Below, piece after piece: positions 23,806 to 34,657 of a DNA stretch of 64,000 nt. Location: assembly GCA_036365515.1 (NCBI GenBank), contig CM070876.1, positions 109,960,810 through 110,024,809 of the forward strand. Direction: 5' to 3'. The notes below the pieces were generated by a model. It was not told where the DNA came from. It saw only the letters and a list, made by a program, of their open reading frames with translations, and searched no databases. Every line of letters begins with the position of its first letter. The stretch's first letter is position 1. The position numbers were made by a program, and so were the translations under genes. The stretch comes from Torymus aiolomorphi (Eukaryota > Arthropoda > Insecta > Hymenoptera > Torymidae).

Positions 23806-23858
23806 TGAGATATTTGAAATATGTTATTAACTAACTCGCGATATGATAACATTTGTAT
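23806..23858 (+). repeat. Right-hand copy of the flanking direct repeat
   Basis: Matches 18690-18744 in direct orientation over TTAACTAACTCGCGATATGA and TAACATTTGTA. Both copies lie outside the Polinton-like element. Confidence 0.75.
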
Positions 23859-23913
23859 ACAAAAAAATTCTGAGATGTTGTATATAAGGTTAGGTCGATC
23901 AGATACGGGTGTA

Positions 23914-24164
23914 TATATATATATATATATATCTATAAATATGAAATTCTGGAAGTTTGAGGATTATATTCAGCACCCGCTTGGAAGTTTGAGGGGTTAT
24001 GGGAAGTTTGAGGAGCCTCCTCAAACTTCCAATCTATATATTCAGCATCCGAGCGGAAGTTTGAGGGGTTTTCTAGAGTCTATTTGTCTAGAGTCGGTAA
24101 CCTGAGGGTTATTATTTCTTTAGCCACTCTGACCGACCGGGGTTGAGCTCCTCAAACTTACTAG

Positions 24165-24218
<54 letters not shown>
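23914..24218. repeat. TA microsatellites with GGAAGTTTGAGG palindromes between them
   Basis: (TA)n occurs at 23912-23931 and 24167-24218. Between them, GGAAGTTTGAGG recurs four times in both orientations. One pair forms a 13-bp perfect stem with a 3-base loop at about 24002-24030. TTCAGCA(C/T)CCG(C/A) appears twice as a direct repeat. Confidence 0.85.
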
Positions 24219-24220
<2 letters not shown>

Positions 24221-24890
24221 AGCGTAAGCTAGACGACAACCGGAAGTGTCGTAAAAGCTGCAAACCGGACGCCGGAATAAGGAGAAGAAAAGTAAAAGGA
24301 AATCGCACATAAAAAAATTCAGCTCTCTATATCTTCTGAACGAGATAATCTTTTTAAATAAAATGTTTTGATTTGATTAGAGCAATGAAATGGCTTTCGA
24401 TTAAGAGGGATATGTTATATAGTAAAAACTAACGCAATATACGTAAAAGCGCATTGAATTTTTCGTACACCCATTTCAATGTATATGTAGCACGAGTCGC
24501 TCCTTTACGCTTCTTCTATACTTGCCTTCGGAGCGCTCCGCGCTCCTTGATTTAATTTAATTTTTTACTGTATTATAAAATTGTCGTTTGATGAGTGTGT
24601 ATTTCATCACGAAATTGTCATATCTTTTTGTGACTTCTGTGGTACGAAATACCTGTACAAAAAAAAATTCGTGACCAATTACTGTTTTATATTTTGTATT
24701 ATTGTTCCTACGACTTCTGTGATATGAGACATCTGTAGGTAGGACCTTGACCAAATATTATTTTGTATTTTATATTTATTTTTATATTTATCTTTATCAT
24801 GTATTTTACACCTCTTTTTTTATATTGGTTGTATACAATTTTTATGTTTTGTTTTTTGCTGTAAATAAAGGATTATCTTTTGATATTATC
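24219..24890. other. AT-rich spacer, nothing recognised
   Basis: No plausible coding frame. A small palindrome, CGGAGCGCTCCG, lies near 24531, and a TGTAAATAAAGG polyadenylation-like word near 24860. The latter could be the end of an old retroelement. Confidence 0.5.
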
Positions 24891-24899
24891 CAAACACTC

Positions 24900-25290
24900 A
24901 TGTAGTAATCAAAAATAACTGTGTATAACGGTTGGTTTATGAGTCAATTTATTGTTATTAAAAATATATAACAACGACGTTTCGGTGGCTAACTAGCCAA
25001 ACTTGGCACCCTCATCAGATCTTTAGTTATAACAATTTAATCATAATACCCAAACCAGGTTCGTCATATACATACTGTTTGTAGCTCATAAAAACATTTA
25101 TTAATTTAAGATAAAGAAACTAATAATCTTAATGTCAATATATGCAATGTATAAACACATAAAACAATGGCACAAACAACATAATTCAATAATAAAAATA
25201 TAATAAAAAATTTAAAAAAGTAAAAAACTAAATATTGCACAAAAGTTACGTAAAGCCATATCGCTTATCACAGTTAGAAGAATACTCAAA
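24900..25290 (-). mobile_element. Penelope-like element relic (3' repeat end)
   Basis: It contains the ACGACGTTTCGG ... CTCATCAGAT signature of Penelope-like element terminal repeats, in minus orientation, with AT-rich sequence beyond. No RT or GIY-YIG coding sequence remains. It differs in sequence from the family at 30111-37622. Confidence 0.5.
24972..25024 (-). ncRNA. Hammerhead-ribozyme-like core of a Penelope-type terminal repeat
   Basis: Read on the minus strand, CTGATGAG (25018-25011) is followed by GGTGCC, a loop, GGCTAGTTAGCCACC, then CGAAAC (24984-24979) and GTC. This is the conserved hammerhead order CUGAUGA - stem II - GAAA, with a foldable stem II. Such ribozymes are known in Penelope-like elements. 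All core bases I can check are present. Stems I and III are short, and activity is not shown by sequence alone. Confidence 0.55.
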
Positions 25291-25293
25291 GGA

Positions 25294-25296
<3 letters not shown>

Positions 25297-25376
<80 letters not shown>

Positions 25377-25388
25377 GCTCTCTCTCTC
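25297..25388 (+). repeat. (CT)n microsatellite with GCTCT interruptions
   Basis: About 92 bp of CT repeats with three G interruptions, placed directly before a LINE ORF1 relic that starts CAGTGCTGACGTGC. Confidence 0.95.
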
Positions 25389-26790
25389 AGTGCTGACGTG
25401 CTTCGCCTCTGATCTACTATTTTTGTCCTAAAGGCACTGCCCTGTAATTCTATGAGCCATGGACTTTTTTCCTACATCAACCAACGCTCTAACCTCAAAC
25501 TGTCACGTCATCTGTCGTATCTAGGCTCTTGCGTGATCGTTGCCTCATCTACCACTCTACACTATCGCCTGCACCACTGCTTTGCCTATCTCTCCACCGC
25601 TTCAATCAGTTTCGTGCCGTTGTTGCACTCCTGCAACCTGCTGCACTGCATCTGCATCAGTCTGTCTTCGTTCGCCACTAGCCTAGCCGTCTAAATCACT
25701 GTTCACCTAGCACCATCTGTAAAGAGCATCATCGCGCCGTGTAAGCCACCTCGCCGTTGCATCTTATGCGTCGGTTGCTTTTTTGGCAGCCGAATTGCTT
25801 CTACCGTGAGTCAGCGCTTTATCTTAACCTTCTTTCGGCAAGTCATCGCGCTCTCAGCATCGAAATCTCGAGTGAAGCGCCCCTCCCGCCATCGCTCCGC
25901 ATCACCCGTGTGCCCGCATCTTATCAGCGGTCTATCTTACCGACCGCCGATCTATGATCCGATCCGACTCGATTGAGGACCAGATCCGATCTGACTCCGT
26001 CTACCGCTCCGGCTTCGTAAATGCACTGCACCTCTCCCACCTCGTCGTCTCTCTCACCATCGGCCATGAATACTGGTCTTGTCGTCAGCAGGAAAGCTCT
26101 TCAAGCTTTTAATAATGCTCCTCTGCACTTTAAGTACTTCATTGAGCTCTTTCAACGTCTAAATGCTAGCCTTACAATAGCCCTTCAGGAGACACACGTG
26201 TCGTTGCTGAGAATACGTATGTCATAAGGGGCCTCGTCGCTCGCATTGCCGTACTGGAGAAAAACCAAGAGACAATGAAGGCCGAGCATAAGGAGGAGTT
26301 ATGTCCCGTGCGAGCTGATGTCGAGCTGGTCGCTGCAGGAACGAGGCACTAGCCCAATGCAAAGCGCTCGATGACCCGCGTGAGATCGTGGTAAGGGGTA
26401 TTCCCACGTCCGTAGCCCTTGAGCCACCTTAAATCGCTACCACGGCCATTGCGGCCCTGAAGTTGCCGTACCTCTCATCGCTAGTCACTGGCTGGCGTGA
26501 GTGGAACCCACCATCTCGCGCCGCGCTGGCTGATCGATTAGCTACCCAACCAGCTTAGAACGTAGCTGCTACCACACGTGGCACTGGTCTCCGCTCTCGT
26601 GCACCCGTGCTGACGCATACTTGCCCTACCACTCGTGACGACATCTTGAAGAAGACCCCGGGCCTGCGTAATATCAACTACCAAGCAATCTTCGGGGCGG
26701 GGGGTACCTCAAAGCTCTCGGTGAATGCGCTGTGGCCAGGTTCGATATACAACCTGCTTAAGGGGGTTATAGACCTTTGAGGCCAAAACC
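25389..26790 (+). pseudogene. LINE ORF1 relic (gag-like RNA-binding protein), 5'-end fragment
   Basis: GC-rich plus-strand segment in an AT-rich setting. After a 5' untranslated part, frames from ~26000 contain NTGLVVSRKALQAF, PREIVVRGIPTSVA-like sequence, VTGWREWNPPSR, TTRDDILKKTPGLRNINYQA and ALWPGSIYNLL. The VRG(I/L)P ... RD(D/E)(I/F)L(K/R)K ... LR(N/G)IN ... ALWP order is that of ORF1 proteins of arthropod LINEs. Stops at ~26226, 26350 and 26430 and frame changes show decay. Endonuclease and RT are absent. It may belong to the LINE A family, which is also GC-rich, but no overlap exists to test this. Confidence 0.6.
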
Positions 26791-26928
26791 ACTTGAAAAA
26801 ATAAAATAAAATATAATTAGTTACATATATTAATAGTATATTATAAGTAGGCATAATTTCTGATAAAATAGCGCAAGCTATAATCCGTAGACCAATTTTA
26901 CTCAGAGATATTGCATTGCCAAGATTTT

Positions 26929-27254
26929 TCTTTTGGCGTAGTTTTTAAAAACGTAGTTTCTAAAAGTACTCTACAAATTTTCATGGGATAAGGCCTGAAA
27001 TACTCTAAATTCATCCAGTTGGAAATATCAAAGTTTTTGAAACAAATATTTTTTTAATGGAAAAAACTACTTTTAATTCATAAATTTTATGAATTTTTAT
27101 GTTTTTTTGTGGATTTTAGCATTTCAAAAATATTAGTTTCAAAAAAAAAAATATATTTCCAACTCTTACGTAGAAAACTGGATAAATTTAGAGTATTTTA
27201 GGCCTTGTCCCATGTAAATTTGTCGAGTACTTGTTTTTAAAAGCTACGCCAAAG
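26929..27254. repeat. ~325-bp imperfect fold-back (MITE-like)
   Basis: CTTTTGGCGTAGTTTTTAAA (left) pairs with TTTAAAAGCTACGCCAAAG (right). GATAAGGCCTGAAATACTC pairs with GAGTATTTTAGGCCTTGTC, and TCCAGTTGGAAAT with ATTTCCAAC. The arms are diverged and no ORF is present. Confidence 0.7.
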
Positions 27255-27314
27255 TCTTAAAAACAATATATAAAAAAAACCCTGTGAAATGGAAATTCAG
27301 TAAAACTTGAAAAA

Positions 27315-27409
27315 TTAGTTAATCTAATAAATGATCACGACGAGCCATAAATAATAAAGAAGTTTACACAAATTTATGGCTCGTCGCGATCATTTATTAG
27401 ATTAACCAA
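27315..27409. repeat. 95-bp hairpin
   Basis: Arms TTAATCTAATAAATGATCAC / GATCATTTATTAGATTAA and CGACGAGCCATAAAT / ATTTATGGCTCGTCG are nearly perfect, with a short loop. It is probably a tiny MITE. No gene. Confidence 0.8.
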
Positions 27410-27486
27410 TTAATTACCAGCGAGCATTTCTTATACATGAAAACTTGAAAAATATTGAGCCATTTAGTTCCCAATTTTTTTCTCCT

Positions 27487-28291
27487 CCCTGTTGAAAATA
27501 TCCATGTGGATTTTACATTGATTTCCACATGGAATCTATATGGAATCTATATGGAATCTATACGGATTCCATATGGATTCCACGTGGATTCCATGTGGAA
27601 ATCAGTCCTAAATCGTCCTGTGGATTTCCACATGGAATTCCATATAGATTTCTATATGAATTTTTCTACAAACATTTGTAAAACAAAATCCGTATGGATT
27701 TCCATGTAGTTTTCCATGGAGAAATCCAGGCAAAAACGATATGATCCATGTAGATTTCCATATGGATTTCCATGTGGTAATTTAAATGTTTATAAAAATG
27801 TTTATTTATAAAATTTTTAAATTTTTTTACTAGGGATACGTTTTTTACCATATCAGTAAAGCATAAAAAATTATAAACTATAATCTCCTCTTATGTAATT
27901 CTTCGAAAAGATTCTACAGTACTTGTTGTCAAAAATATGTATCCTAGTAAAAAAAATATAAGAATTTTATAAATAAACATTTTTATAAACATTAAAATTA
28001 CCATATGGAAATCCATGTGGAAATCTATATGGATCATGTCGTTTTTACCTGGATTTCCCCATGGAAATCTACATGGAAATTCATACGGATTTTGTTTTAC
28101 AAATGTTTGTAGAAAAATTCATAAGGAAATCTATATGGAATTCCATGTGGAAGTCCACAGGACGATTTGGGACTGATTTCCACATGGAATTGACATGGAA
28201 TCCATATGCAATCCGTATAGATTCCATATGGATTCCACATGGATTCCATGTGGAAATCCGTGTAAAATCCACATGGATATTTTCAACAGGG
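27487..28291. mobile_element. 805-bp fold-back element built from palindromic TCCATATGGA words
   Basis: Two 353-bp arms (27487-27839 and 27939-28291) start CCCTGTTGAAAATATCCATG. Inside each arm the sequence is a run of short, mostly self-complementary words such as TCCATATGGA, TCCACATGGA and TCCATGTGGA, separated by TCTA/ATTC. The 99-bp loop is AT-rich. No ORF of its own is credible; the open frames there (HMEFHIDFYM-type) simply translate the repeat. Target duplication not resolved. Confidence 0.8.
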
Positions 28292-29522
28292 CTTTCTGAA
28301 ACATAAAAAATAAGTTTTTATAGTTAAATATAATTTAATTTTTCAATAAATATATTGCTTACCCGTTCTAAACACATATATAATAACCTGTAACAATTAA
28401 TGAAACTCTGCCAAATATGGTAGTGGCAGAATTATCTTACTCACTATTTATAAGATATCTTTTGAAACCCAGTTAAAGTAAGATTTTATTTTTTTTACAA
28501 ATAGAATATTCACTGATTCTCTGTAACTCAAATCAAGGAGAACAATTAAGCAAAAATTAACTCCGGATTTTTAATTGATAATATTGCAATATAATTCATA
28601 AAAACATTTACCTTAGCTTAAGATCTGTTCCCCTATGAAAGGCGATTAACAATACTGATACCATGGCTTGCATTCCTTTAAACTTGATATCTCAGCAATG
28701 AGAACTCTTGGGCTTCTGATCCAATCTTACTCTTAAACGACTTTCCAAAGCATTGCTCTCAAATATACTATTAAGTAAAATACTAAGATGAATATAGAAT
28801 ATTCTACAACAAAAATGTTACATTTTGTCAAATCCAAAATCTCAATGAAAGCTTATAATAGTACAATATATTTATAAATTAGCGGTAGGTCCATTTTCTG
28901 ACACCATTACTTCACTATTATGTTTGGCGTACTGTATGAAATCTGTACGTATCTGGTGGATATTACAATAATGCATTACCGGTTCAGAAAATATAAACTT
29001 AATTTTATCATAGCGAGTTAGAATTGGTGATCTGTTCTAAAACTTTCTGACTAAAGTGGATGTTTTTATTTTCTTTCGCTCACATGTATTTCTCTTTTAA
29101 TTAAACTGAATCTTGATATAAATAAATTTCTATTCATAGAGACTGTTGACGGTCTGATTTTAAAGTTACTTTAAAAGTTTAACAAAACACTCACTATCCA
29201 CTTGTATTAAACACTTTCACAAACTAATTATTAGATGTACTTTTAAATATAATATAGTGAATCTTTACTTTCGAATCAAATAAAGAGTGCAAAAAATTCA
29301 AAATTAATTGAGAAATGCCGTATAAAGAAGTTTAAAATCACAGTGCTTATGTGATGTGAGCTGTGTTTACACTGATGCTAGCAGTCTGTTGTGTGTAGGT
29401 ATTACTTATAGCTTATGATTATGGAACAAAAAGGGGAGTACACTACTAACGAAAATTGATTGGTCAATTTCGTGTAAAGTGGTCAAAATTTACGGTCAAA
29501 AACCAAACCATTAGTTTTCAAA
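28292..29522. other. AT-rich spacer, nothing recognised
   Basis: No coding frame over ~60 codons and no repeat structure that I can identify. It ends at TTAA (29523-29526), the presumed target of the piggyBac element. Confidence 0.55.
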
Positions 29523-29536
29523 TTAACCCATTACAT

Positions 29537-30078
29537 ACTGAGCCGAATCTAGGCTAGATAGCATCAAACGAACTATAGGATTGGTGGCATCGCCGAAAAA
29601 AGTACCCGTGTTTTTTCTTCTATCATTTCCAATTGTTTATATAAAATTATTTAAATAAATAGATACAACATTTGTAATTTTGAAAAACTAAAAGTGGCAA
29701 TCGGTTCTATGGGAAAAATCATGACGAAAATCTTAGTGACGTTTTTTTGTCAGACTTTAAATTGTTAGTGTAAAAATGGTATAAACAATGCATCCTCATA
29801 GACACAGCTGACTTCGTCAAATCCTGAGCCGAATCCAGGCTAGACAGCATCAAACGAACTATTAGATAGATGGCATAGCCGAAAATAAAGTATCCGTGTT
29901 TTTTCTTTTATCATTTGCAATTGTTTACAAAAAATTATTTAAACAAATAGATAAAGAATTTGTAATTTTGAAAAACTAAAAGCGGCAATCGATTCTACGG
30001 GAAAGATCATGAAAAAAACCTTAGTGGTGTTTTTCTGTCAGACTTCAAATTGTTAGTGTAAAAATGGTATAAAGAAGT
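29537..30078 (+). repeat. Tandem duplication in the piggyBac left end (29537-29796 and 29822-30077)
   Basis: Both units share GAGCCGAATC(T/C)AGGCTAGA(T/C)AG, CATCAAACGAACTAT, AAAACTAAAAG(T/C)GGCAATCG and TTGTTAGTGTAAAAATGGTA. Divergence between them is ~10 percent, so the duplication is old. The inverse of the inner part is found at 40318-40400. Confidence 0.85.
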
Positions 30079-30110
30079 ACAAATTGAGGAAATCTAAATT
30101 TAAACAGTGT

Positions 30111-30532
30111 AGTTAATTGTCGCAAATGGCAGTCATAGTAGAAAGTTAAGTAAGTTAGGAAGCTGATGGTTCTACTGCCTAGGTAGTAATTAAATAAAAA
30201 CAAAAGTTTTTAAAAAATTTATTCCGACGTTTCGGACGGTTTATTTCCGTCCCTTTTCAAGGTCTGTGAAAATACACACAAAATACAAGTTTATTAACAT
30301 AAAAAAAGACACTAAAATTGATAAACACTCGCTTAACAACACTTACCAAAAAACTATATATACAAATATAAATAAGTGGACACAATAAGAGACCACTAGT
30401 CAAAGTGAGACGGCGCACGCAATTTCCCAGTATTTATCATCTCTAGAGTATGTATAGGAGGGGTAAGAACTACGAAACACTTTAGCCATAAATACACAAT
30501 AAGATATGTAAACCTATAATAGTAAGCCTTGT
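30111..30532 (-). repeat. Penelope terminal repeat (pLTR-like), copy 1
   Basis: Nearly identical to 33362-33779 in direct orientation and to the reverse of 37240-37622. On the element strand it has CCTTGAAAAGGGACGG ... CCGTCCGAAACGTCGG. This occupies the place of the hammerhead ribozyme, but CTTGAAAAG stands where active copies have CTGATGAG. Confidence 0.85.
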
Positions 30533-33115
30533 TTATATCAACTTATTATTATTAATAAAAATTTTATAATCTGACTTCAAAAAATTAGTGTCAAACTGTC
30601 TATTCAAACTATTGCATTGGGAATGGATATGTAGCATTTCAGATAGTAATCTTTTCTGTAAATTAGGCTCTTGATCTAAAATTTTAATATTTTTGAAATC
30701 GATTTTATGATTAGTATTCGCTATATGTCCGTGTAAAACTGACTTGTCTCTCTTAAATTTACAATCGCTAACATGTTCTTTGCTTCTTACAATCAATTTT
30801 CGAGAAGTTTGTCCCACGTACGACGCATCACAATCGCAACAATTAATTTTGTATACAACTTGAGATTTTTCATTTTTATGGTATCTATCTTTTCCTAATC
30901 TAATTATATGATTGAATTTATTGGAGATTGAATTAATCATAATTAAGTTGTAACACTTACAGATATTTTTTAATTCCGGGTTGATATATTTAATAAATGG
31001 GAAAACTAAAATGCTATTAAAATTTATGTTCTTAGAATTACAAGTATTTTTATTATTATTTTTAATGTGTAATATACGTTTATTGATATGTTTATTAATG
31101 AAATCCATAGGATAATCATTCTCCAATAATAAATCTCTAATTAGATTAAGATTCTTATCATGGAAGTGTGTATCAGCTAAATTAATACATTTGTCAACTA
31201 AAGAACATATTATACCAATCTTATTACTAATCGGGTGGTGAGAATTAAAATTTAGAAATCTACCAGAAGAAGTTGGTTTCCTATACCAATCCGTGGAAAT
31301 TTTTTGTTCGTTATGAATAATAAGAAGATCTAGAAAACTTATTTTATTGTTGCTTGGTGTCTCGACTGTAAATTGTAAATTCTTATCAAAACTATTAAAT
31401 AAATTTGCTGTATAATCTATCATATTCGCAGGAACACATACAATAATATCATCAACATATCTATAGTAAAACGGTACAGGAAAGCAAATTTTTGATAAGG
31501 CTTGATTTTCTAAGTCTTCCATGACAATATCAGCTAAGATTGGACTTAAGGGGTTGCCCATGGCAGCTCCAAATATTTGTTTGTAAAAAGTGTGATTAAA
31601 TACAAAGTAATTGTTGTGTAGGATAAACCTAAGAACATTTATGAATTCGCTACAGTTAAGTTCGCAAAGATTATACAATTGATTCCAACGTTTTTCTATT
31701 GAGTCGAAAATTAAATAATCCGCAACATTTGTAAACAAACTAACAACGTCTAAGCTGATAATGGTATATCCAGCCGGTATAACTATGTTTTCAATTTTTT
31801 GTTTTAAGTCTAAACTATTAGTAACGTGTGAATTAGGCCTTTTTAAATTGTTAAAGAGAAACTTAGCAAGCATTTTGGATAAATAATATGTAGGAGTGTT
31901 AATAGCAGAGATTATCGGTCTAACAGGAAAATTGATCTTATGTATTTTAACGAGACCGTAAGCTCTGGCTATTGTACATTTATTCGAAATAGGTTGTAAT
32001 TTTTGAAAAAATGTTATTTGTCTTAGGTTTTTTATAAGTGCGTCTGTGTTTTTTTCCAAAGAAGGGAGAGGATTTTTCTTAACCATACAATAATATTTAG
32101 AGTCAAATAATAAATTAATCATTTTTTCACAGTATTTTCGTTTATCAATAACAACAGTACTATTCACTTTATCTGCTCGTGTTACTAAAAGATTATTGTC
32201 GTTCTTTAGAAATTCTTTTGTTCTTTTTAAATCGATCTTGAGCCTTTTATCGAAAAAATCTAAACTAAATTTTTTATTCTGATGTTTACTTAAAATATTC
32301 ATAATCTTATTTCTTATATTCTTAGAAAATTCAGAATCTACAGTTTTGTCATTTAAAAAGTATTCTAAGTTTTTTATAATTTCTAAAACATTATTATTCT
32401 CTAATTTCTCCGTGAAGTTGAATTTATCACCGAGCCTTAAAATGTCAATTACAAACGGAGGTAGTTGGACATTAGAAAGGTTCACTAACCATTTATCATT
32501 AGATATATTATGCGAAAGTTCATTGACATGCGTATTGTTTTGGTTGAGGTCAATAGCCCTTGCGTTATATGAAGTATCAGATCTATATGTGTTTTTAGTT
32601 AAAACTGTATTGTATCTTTGTAAATATAAATTTTCTAATTTACTATCGAGTTTCTCTTCAACTTTTTCCATTATAAACATTAGTTTTGTATTATAAAAAT
32701 GCGTGAACAAGTTAGTCAGATTTGGATTCGTGTGTTTATTTAATAAGTTCTTAAAGTTCGATATTTTATTTATAAGAAATCTCTTATGGAGGTTTATGTC
32801 TGAAATCTCTATATTTAAAATTCTTTTTTCGGTTATTCTAATAATTTTTTTCAGACTACGGAGTTCTTTACAAGAATGCATCCGAAGATAAGATAAATTT
32901 TTAGAACTATTACTAATATGTGTCGGAATTAGATCATAAAATCTGCAATTTATTAAGAACTTACATTGGCAACACGATTTCTTATAATCGTATAGTAACA
33001 CACTGAATTTATAAAAGAGTTTTTTTATAAAAAAACCAAACTTCTTAAAGATTAAGTGTAGAACATAACTCAGTTTAGAGTCTAATCTTTTTGTAAGAAT
33101 TTCCTCTAAAACCAT
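30533..33115 (-). CDS. Penelope-like reverse transcriptase with GIY-YIG endonuclease, 860 aa, full length
   Basis: The protein would copy element RNA at a nick made by its own nuclease. N-terminal Lys/Asn-rich part (1-300). Then the RT: LVTRADKVNSTVVIDKRKY (~310), ARAYGLVKIHK (~390), RPIISAINTPTYYLSK (~403), TIISLDVVSLFTNV (~455), FGAAMGNPLSPILADI (~515), YRYVDDIIVCVP (~549, catalytic YVDD), ISFLDLLI (~590) and DWYRKPTSSGRFLNF (~610). The C-terminal GIY-YIG nuclease has VVYKINCCDCDASYVGQTSR, KLIVRSKEHV and, further on, LLSEMLHIHSQ. The frame is open throughout. The usual ADKGN box reads ADKVN here but ADKGN in unit 3, a possible crippling change. ATG at 33113-33115 is followed by VLEEILTKRL, also present in unit 3, which supports this start. 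Confidence 0.9.
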   Translation of the reverse strand: MVLEEILTKRLDSKLSYVLHLIFKKFGFFIKKLFYKFSVLLYDYKKSCCQCKFLINCRFYDLIPTHISNSSKNLSYLRMHSCKELRSLKKIIRITEKRILNIEISDINLHKRFLINKISNFKNLLNKHTNPNLTNLFTHFYNTKLMFIMEKVEEKLDSKLENLYLQRYNTVLTKNTYRSDTSYNARAIDLNQNNTHVNELSHNISNDKWLVNLSNVQLPPFVIDILRLGDKFNFTEKLENNNVLEIIKNLEYFLNDKTVDSEFSKNIRNKIMNILSKHQNKKFSLDFFDKRLKIDLKRTKEFLKNDNNLLVTRADKVNSTVVIDKRKYCEKMINLLFDSKYYCMVKKNPLPSLEKNTDALIKNLRQITFFQKLQPISNKCTIARAYGLVKIHKINFPVRPIISAINTPTYYLSKMLAKFLFNNLKRPNSHVTNSLDLKQKIENIVIPAGYTIISLDVVSLFTNVADYLIFDSIEKRWNQLYNLCELNCSEFINVLRFILHNNYFVFNHTFYKQIFGAAMGNPLSPILADIVMEDLENQALSKICFPVPFYYRYVDDIIVCVPANMIDYTANLFNSFDKNLQFTVETPSNNKISFLDLLIIHNEQKISTDWYRKPTSSGRFLNFNSHHPISNKIGIICSLVDKCINLADTHFHDKNLNLIRDLLLENDYPMDFINKHINKRILHIKNNNKNTCNSKNINFNSILVFPFIKYINPELKNICKCYNLIMINSISNKFNHIIRLGKDRYHKNEKSQVVYKINCCDCDASYVGQTSRKLIVRSKEHVSDCKFKRDKSVLHGHIANTNHKIDFKNIKILDQEPNLQKRLLSEMLHIHSQCNSLNRQFDTNFLKSDYKIFINNNKLI

Positions 33116-33361
33116 CTTGAATAAAGAATGGCTATCAATTTAAAGTGTCGAAAATTTAAGTAATAAAACTTGCGTAAATATTAGTGACTCGCCATACAAT
33201 ATCTTGCCGGAAGTCAAAGAATCCTCCACTGTTAAGTTGTAGTCATCGATGAATGGCGATCCTCCAAAGTTAAGTTGTAGTCATCGATGAATGGAGTATA
33301 TCCGAAGCACATTGAAAGTATATTAAAGGCCGTGTTGAGAACCCAACGGCGAAGTATATGT

Positions 33362-33779
33362 AGTTAATTGTCGCAAATGGCAGTCATAGTAGAAAGTTAA
33401 GTAAGTTAGGAAGCTGATGGTTCTACTGCCTAGGTAGTAATTAAATAAAAACAAAAGTTTTTAAAAATTTATTCCGACGTTTCGGACGGTTTATTTCCGT
33501 CCCTTTTCAAGGTCTGTGAAAATACACACAAAATACAAGTTTATTAGCATAAAAAAGACACTAAAATTGATAAACACTCGCTTAACAACACTTACCAAAA
33601 AACTATATACAAATATAAATAAGTGGACACAATAAGAGACCACTAGTCAAAGTGAGACGGCGCACGCAATTTCCCAGTATTTATCATCTCTAGAGTATGT
33701 ATAGGAGGGGTAAGAACTACGAAACACTTTAGCCATAAATACACAATAAGATATGTAAACCTATAATAGTAAGCCTTGT
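33362..33779 (-). repeat. Penelope terminal repeat, copy 2
   Basis: Starts AGTTAATTGTCGCAAATGG like 30111 and ends just before the ORF stop of unit 2. It differs from copy 1 by a few short indels in A runs and one TATA unit. It separates units 1 and 2 in tandem. Confidence 0.85.
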
Positions 33780-34460
33780 TTATATCAACTTATTATTATT
33801 AATAAAAATTTTATAATCTGACTTCAAAAAATTAGTGTCAAACTGTCTATTCAAACTATTGCATTGGGAATGGATATGTAGCATTTCAGATAGTAATCTT
33901 TTCTGTAAATTAGGCTCTTGATCTAAAATTTTAATATTTTTGAAATCGATTTTATGATTAGTATTCGCTATATGTCCGTGTAAAACTGACTTGTCTCTCT
34001 TAAATTTACAATCGCTAACATGTTCTTTGCTTCTTACAATCAATTTTCGAGAAGTTTGTCCCACGTACGACGCATCACAATCGCAACAATTAATTTTGTA
34101 TACAACTTGAGATTTTTCATTTTTATGGTATCTATCTTTTCCTAATCTAATTATATGATTGAATTTATTGGAGATTGAATTAATCATAATTAAGTTGTAA
34201 CACTTACAGATATTTTTTAATTCCGGGTTGATATATTTAATAAATGGGAAAACTAAAATGCTATTAAAATTTATGTTCTTAGAATTACAAGTATTTTTAT
34301 TATTATTTTTAATGTGTAATATACGTTTATTGATATGTTTATTAATGAAATCCATAGGATAATCATTCTCCAATAATAAATCTCTAATTAGATTAAGATT
34401 CTTATCATGGAAGTGTGTATCAGCTAAATTAATACATTTGTCAACTAAAGAACATATTAT
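33780..34460 (-). pseudogene. Penelope unit 2: C-terminal part of RT/GIY-YIG protein
   Basis: Encodes the last ~225 residues of the protein of unit 1 (from about VDKCINLADTHFHDKN), including the whole GIY-YIG domain with CDCDASYVGQTSRKL. It is apparently identical in sequence to unit 1 here. The N-terminal two thirds, including the RT active site, are absent because unit 2 stops at ~34460, where it meets the inverted unit 3 (ATATTATATGTGCTTCGG junction). Confidence 0.9.
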
Positions 34461-34657
34461 ATGTGCTTCGGATATACTCCATTCATCGATGACTACAACT
34501 TAACTTTGGAGGATCGCCATTCATCGATGACTACAACTTAACAGTGGAGGATTCTTTGACTTCCGGCAAGATATTGTATGGCGAGTCACTAATATTTACG
34601 CAAGTTTTATTACTTAAATTTTCGACACTTTAAATTGATAGCCATTCTTTATTCAAG

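Noticed and set aside
25452..25957. 80- and 66-codon frames before the LINE ORF1 relic
   Set aside because: Ser/His/Leu-rich without motifs. More likely 5' untranslated sequence of the LINE.
27455..28306. Frames with repeated HMEFHIDFYM-like peptides
   Set aside because: Translation of the palindromic-word repeat in the fold-back element. Both strands give similar peptides.
32346..32891. Plus-strand frames inside the Penelope ORF
   Set aside because: Antisense shadows of the 860-aa gene. The same shadows reappear in unit 3 in mirror position.
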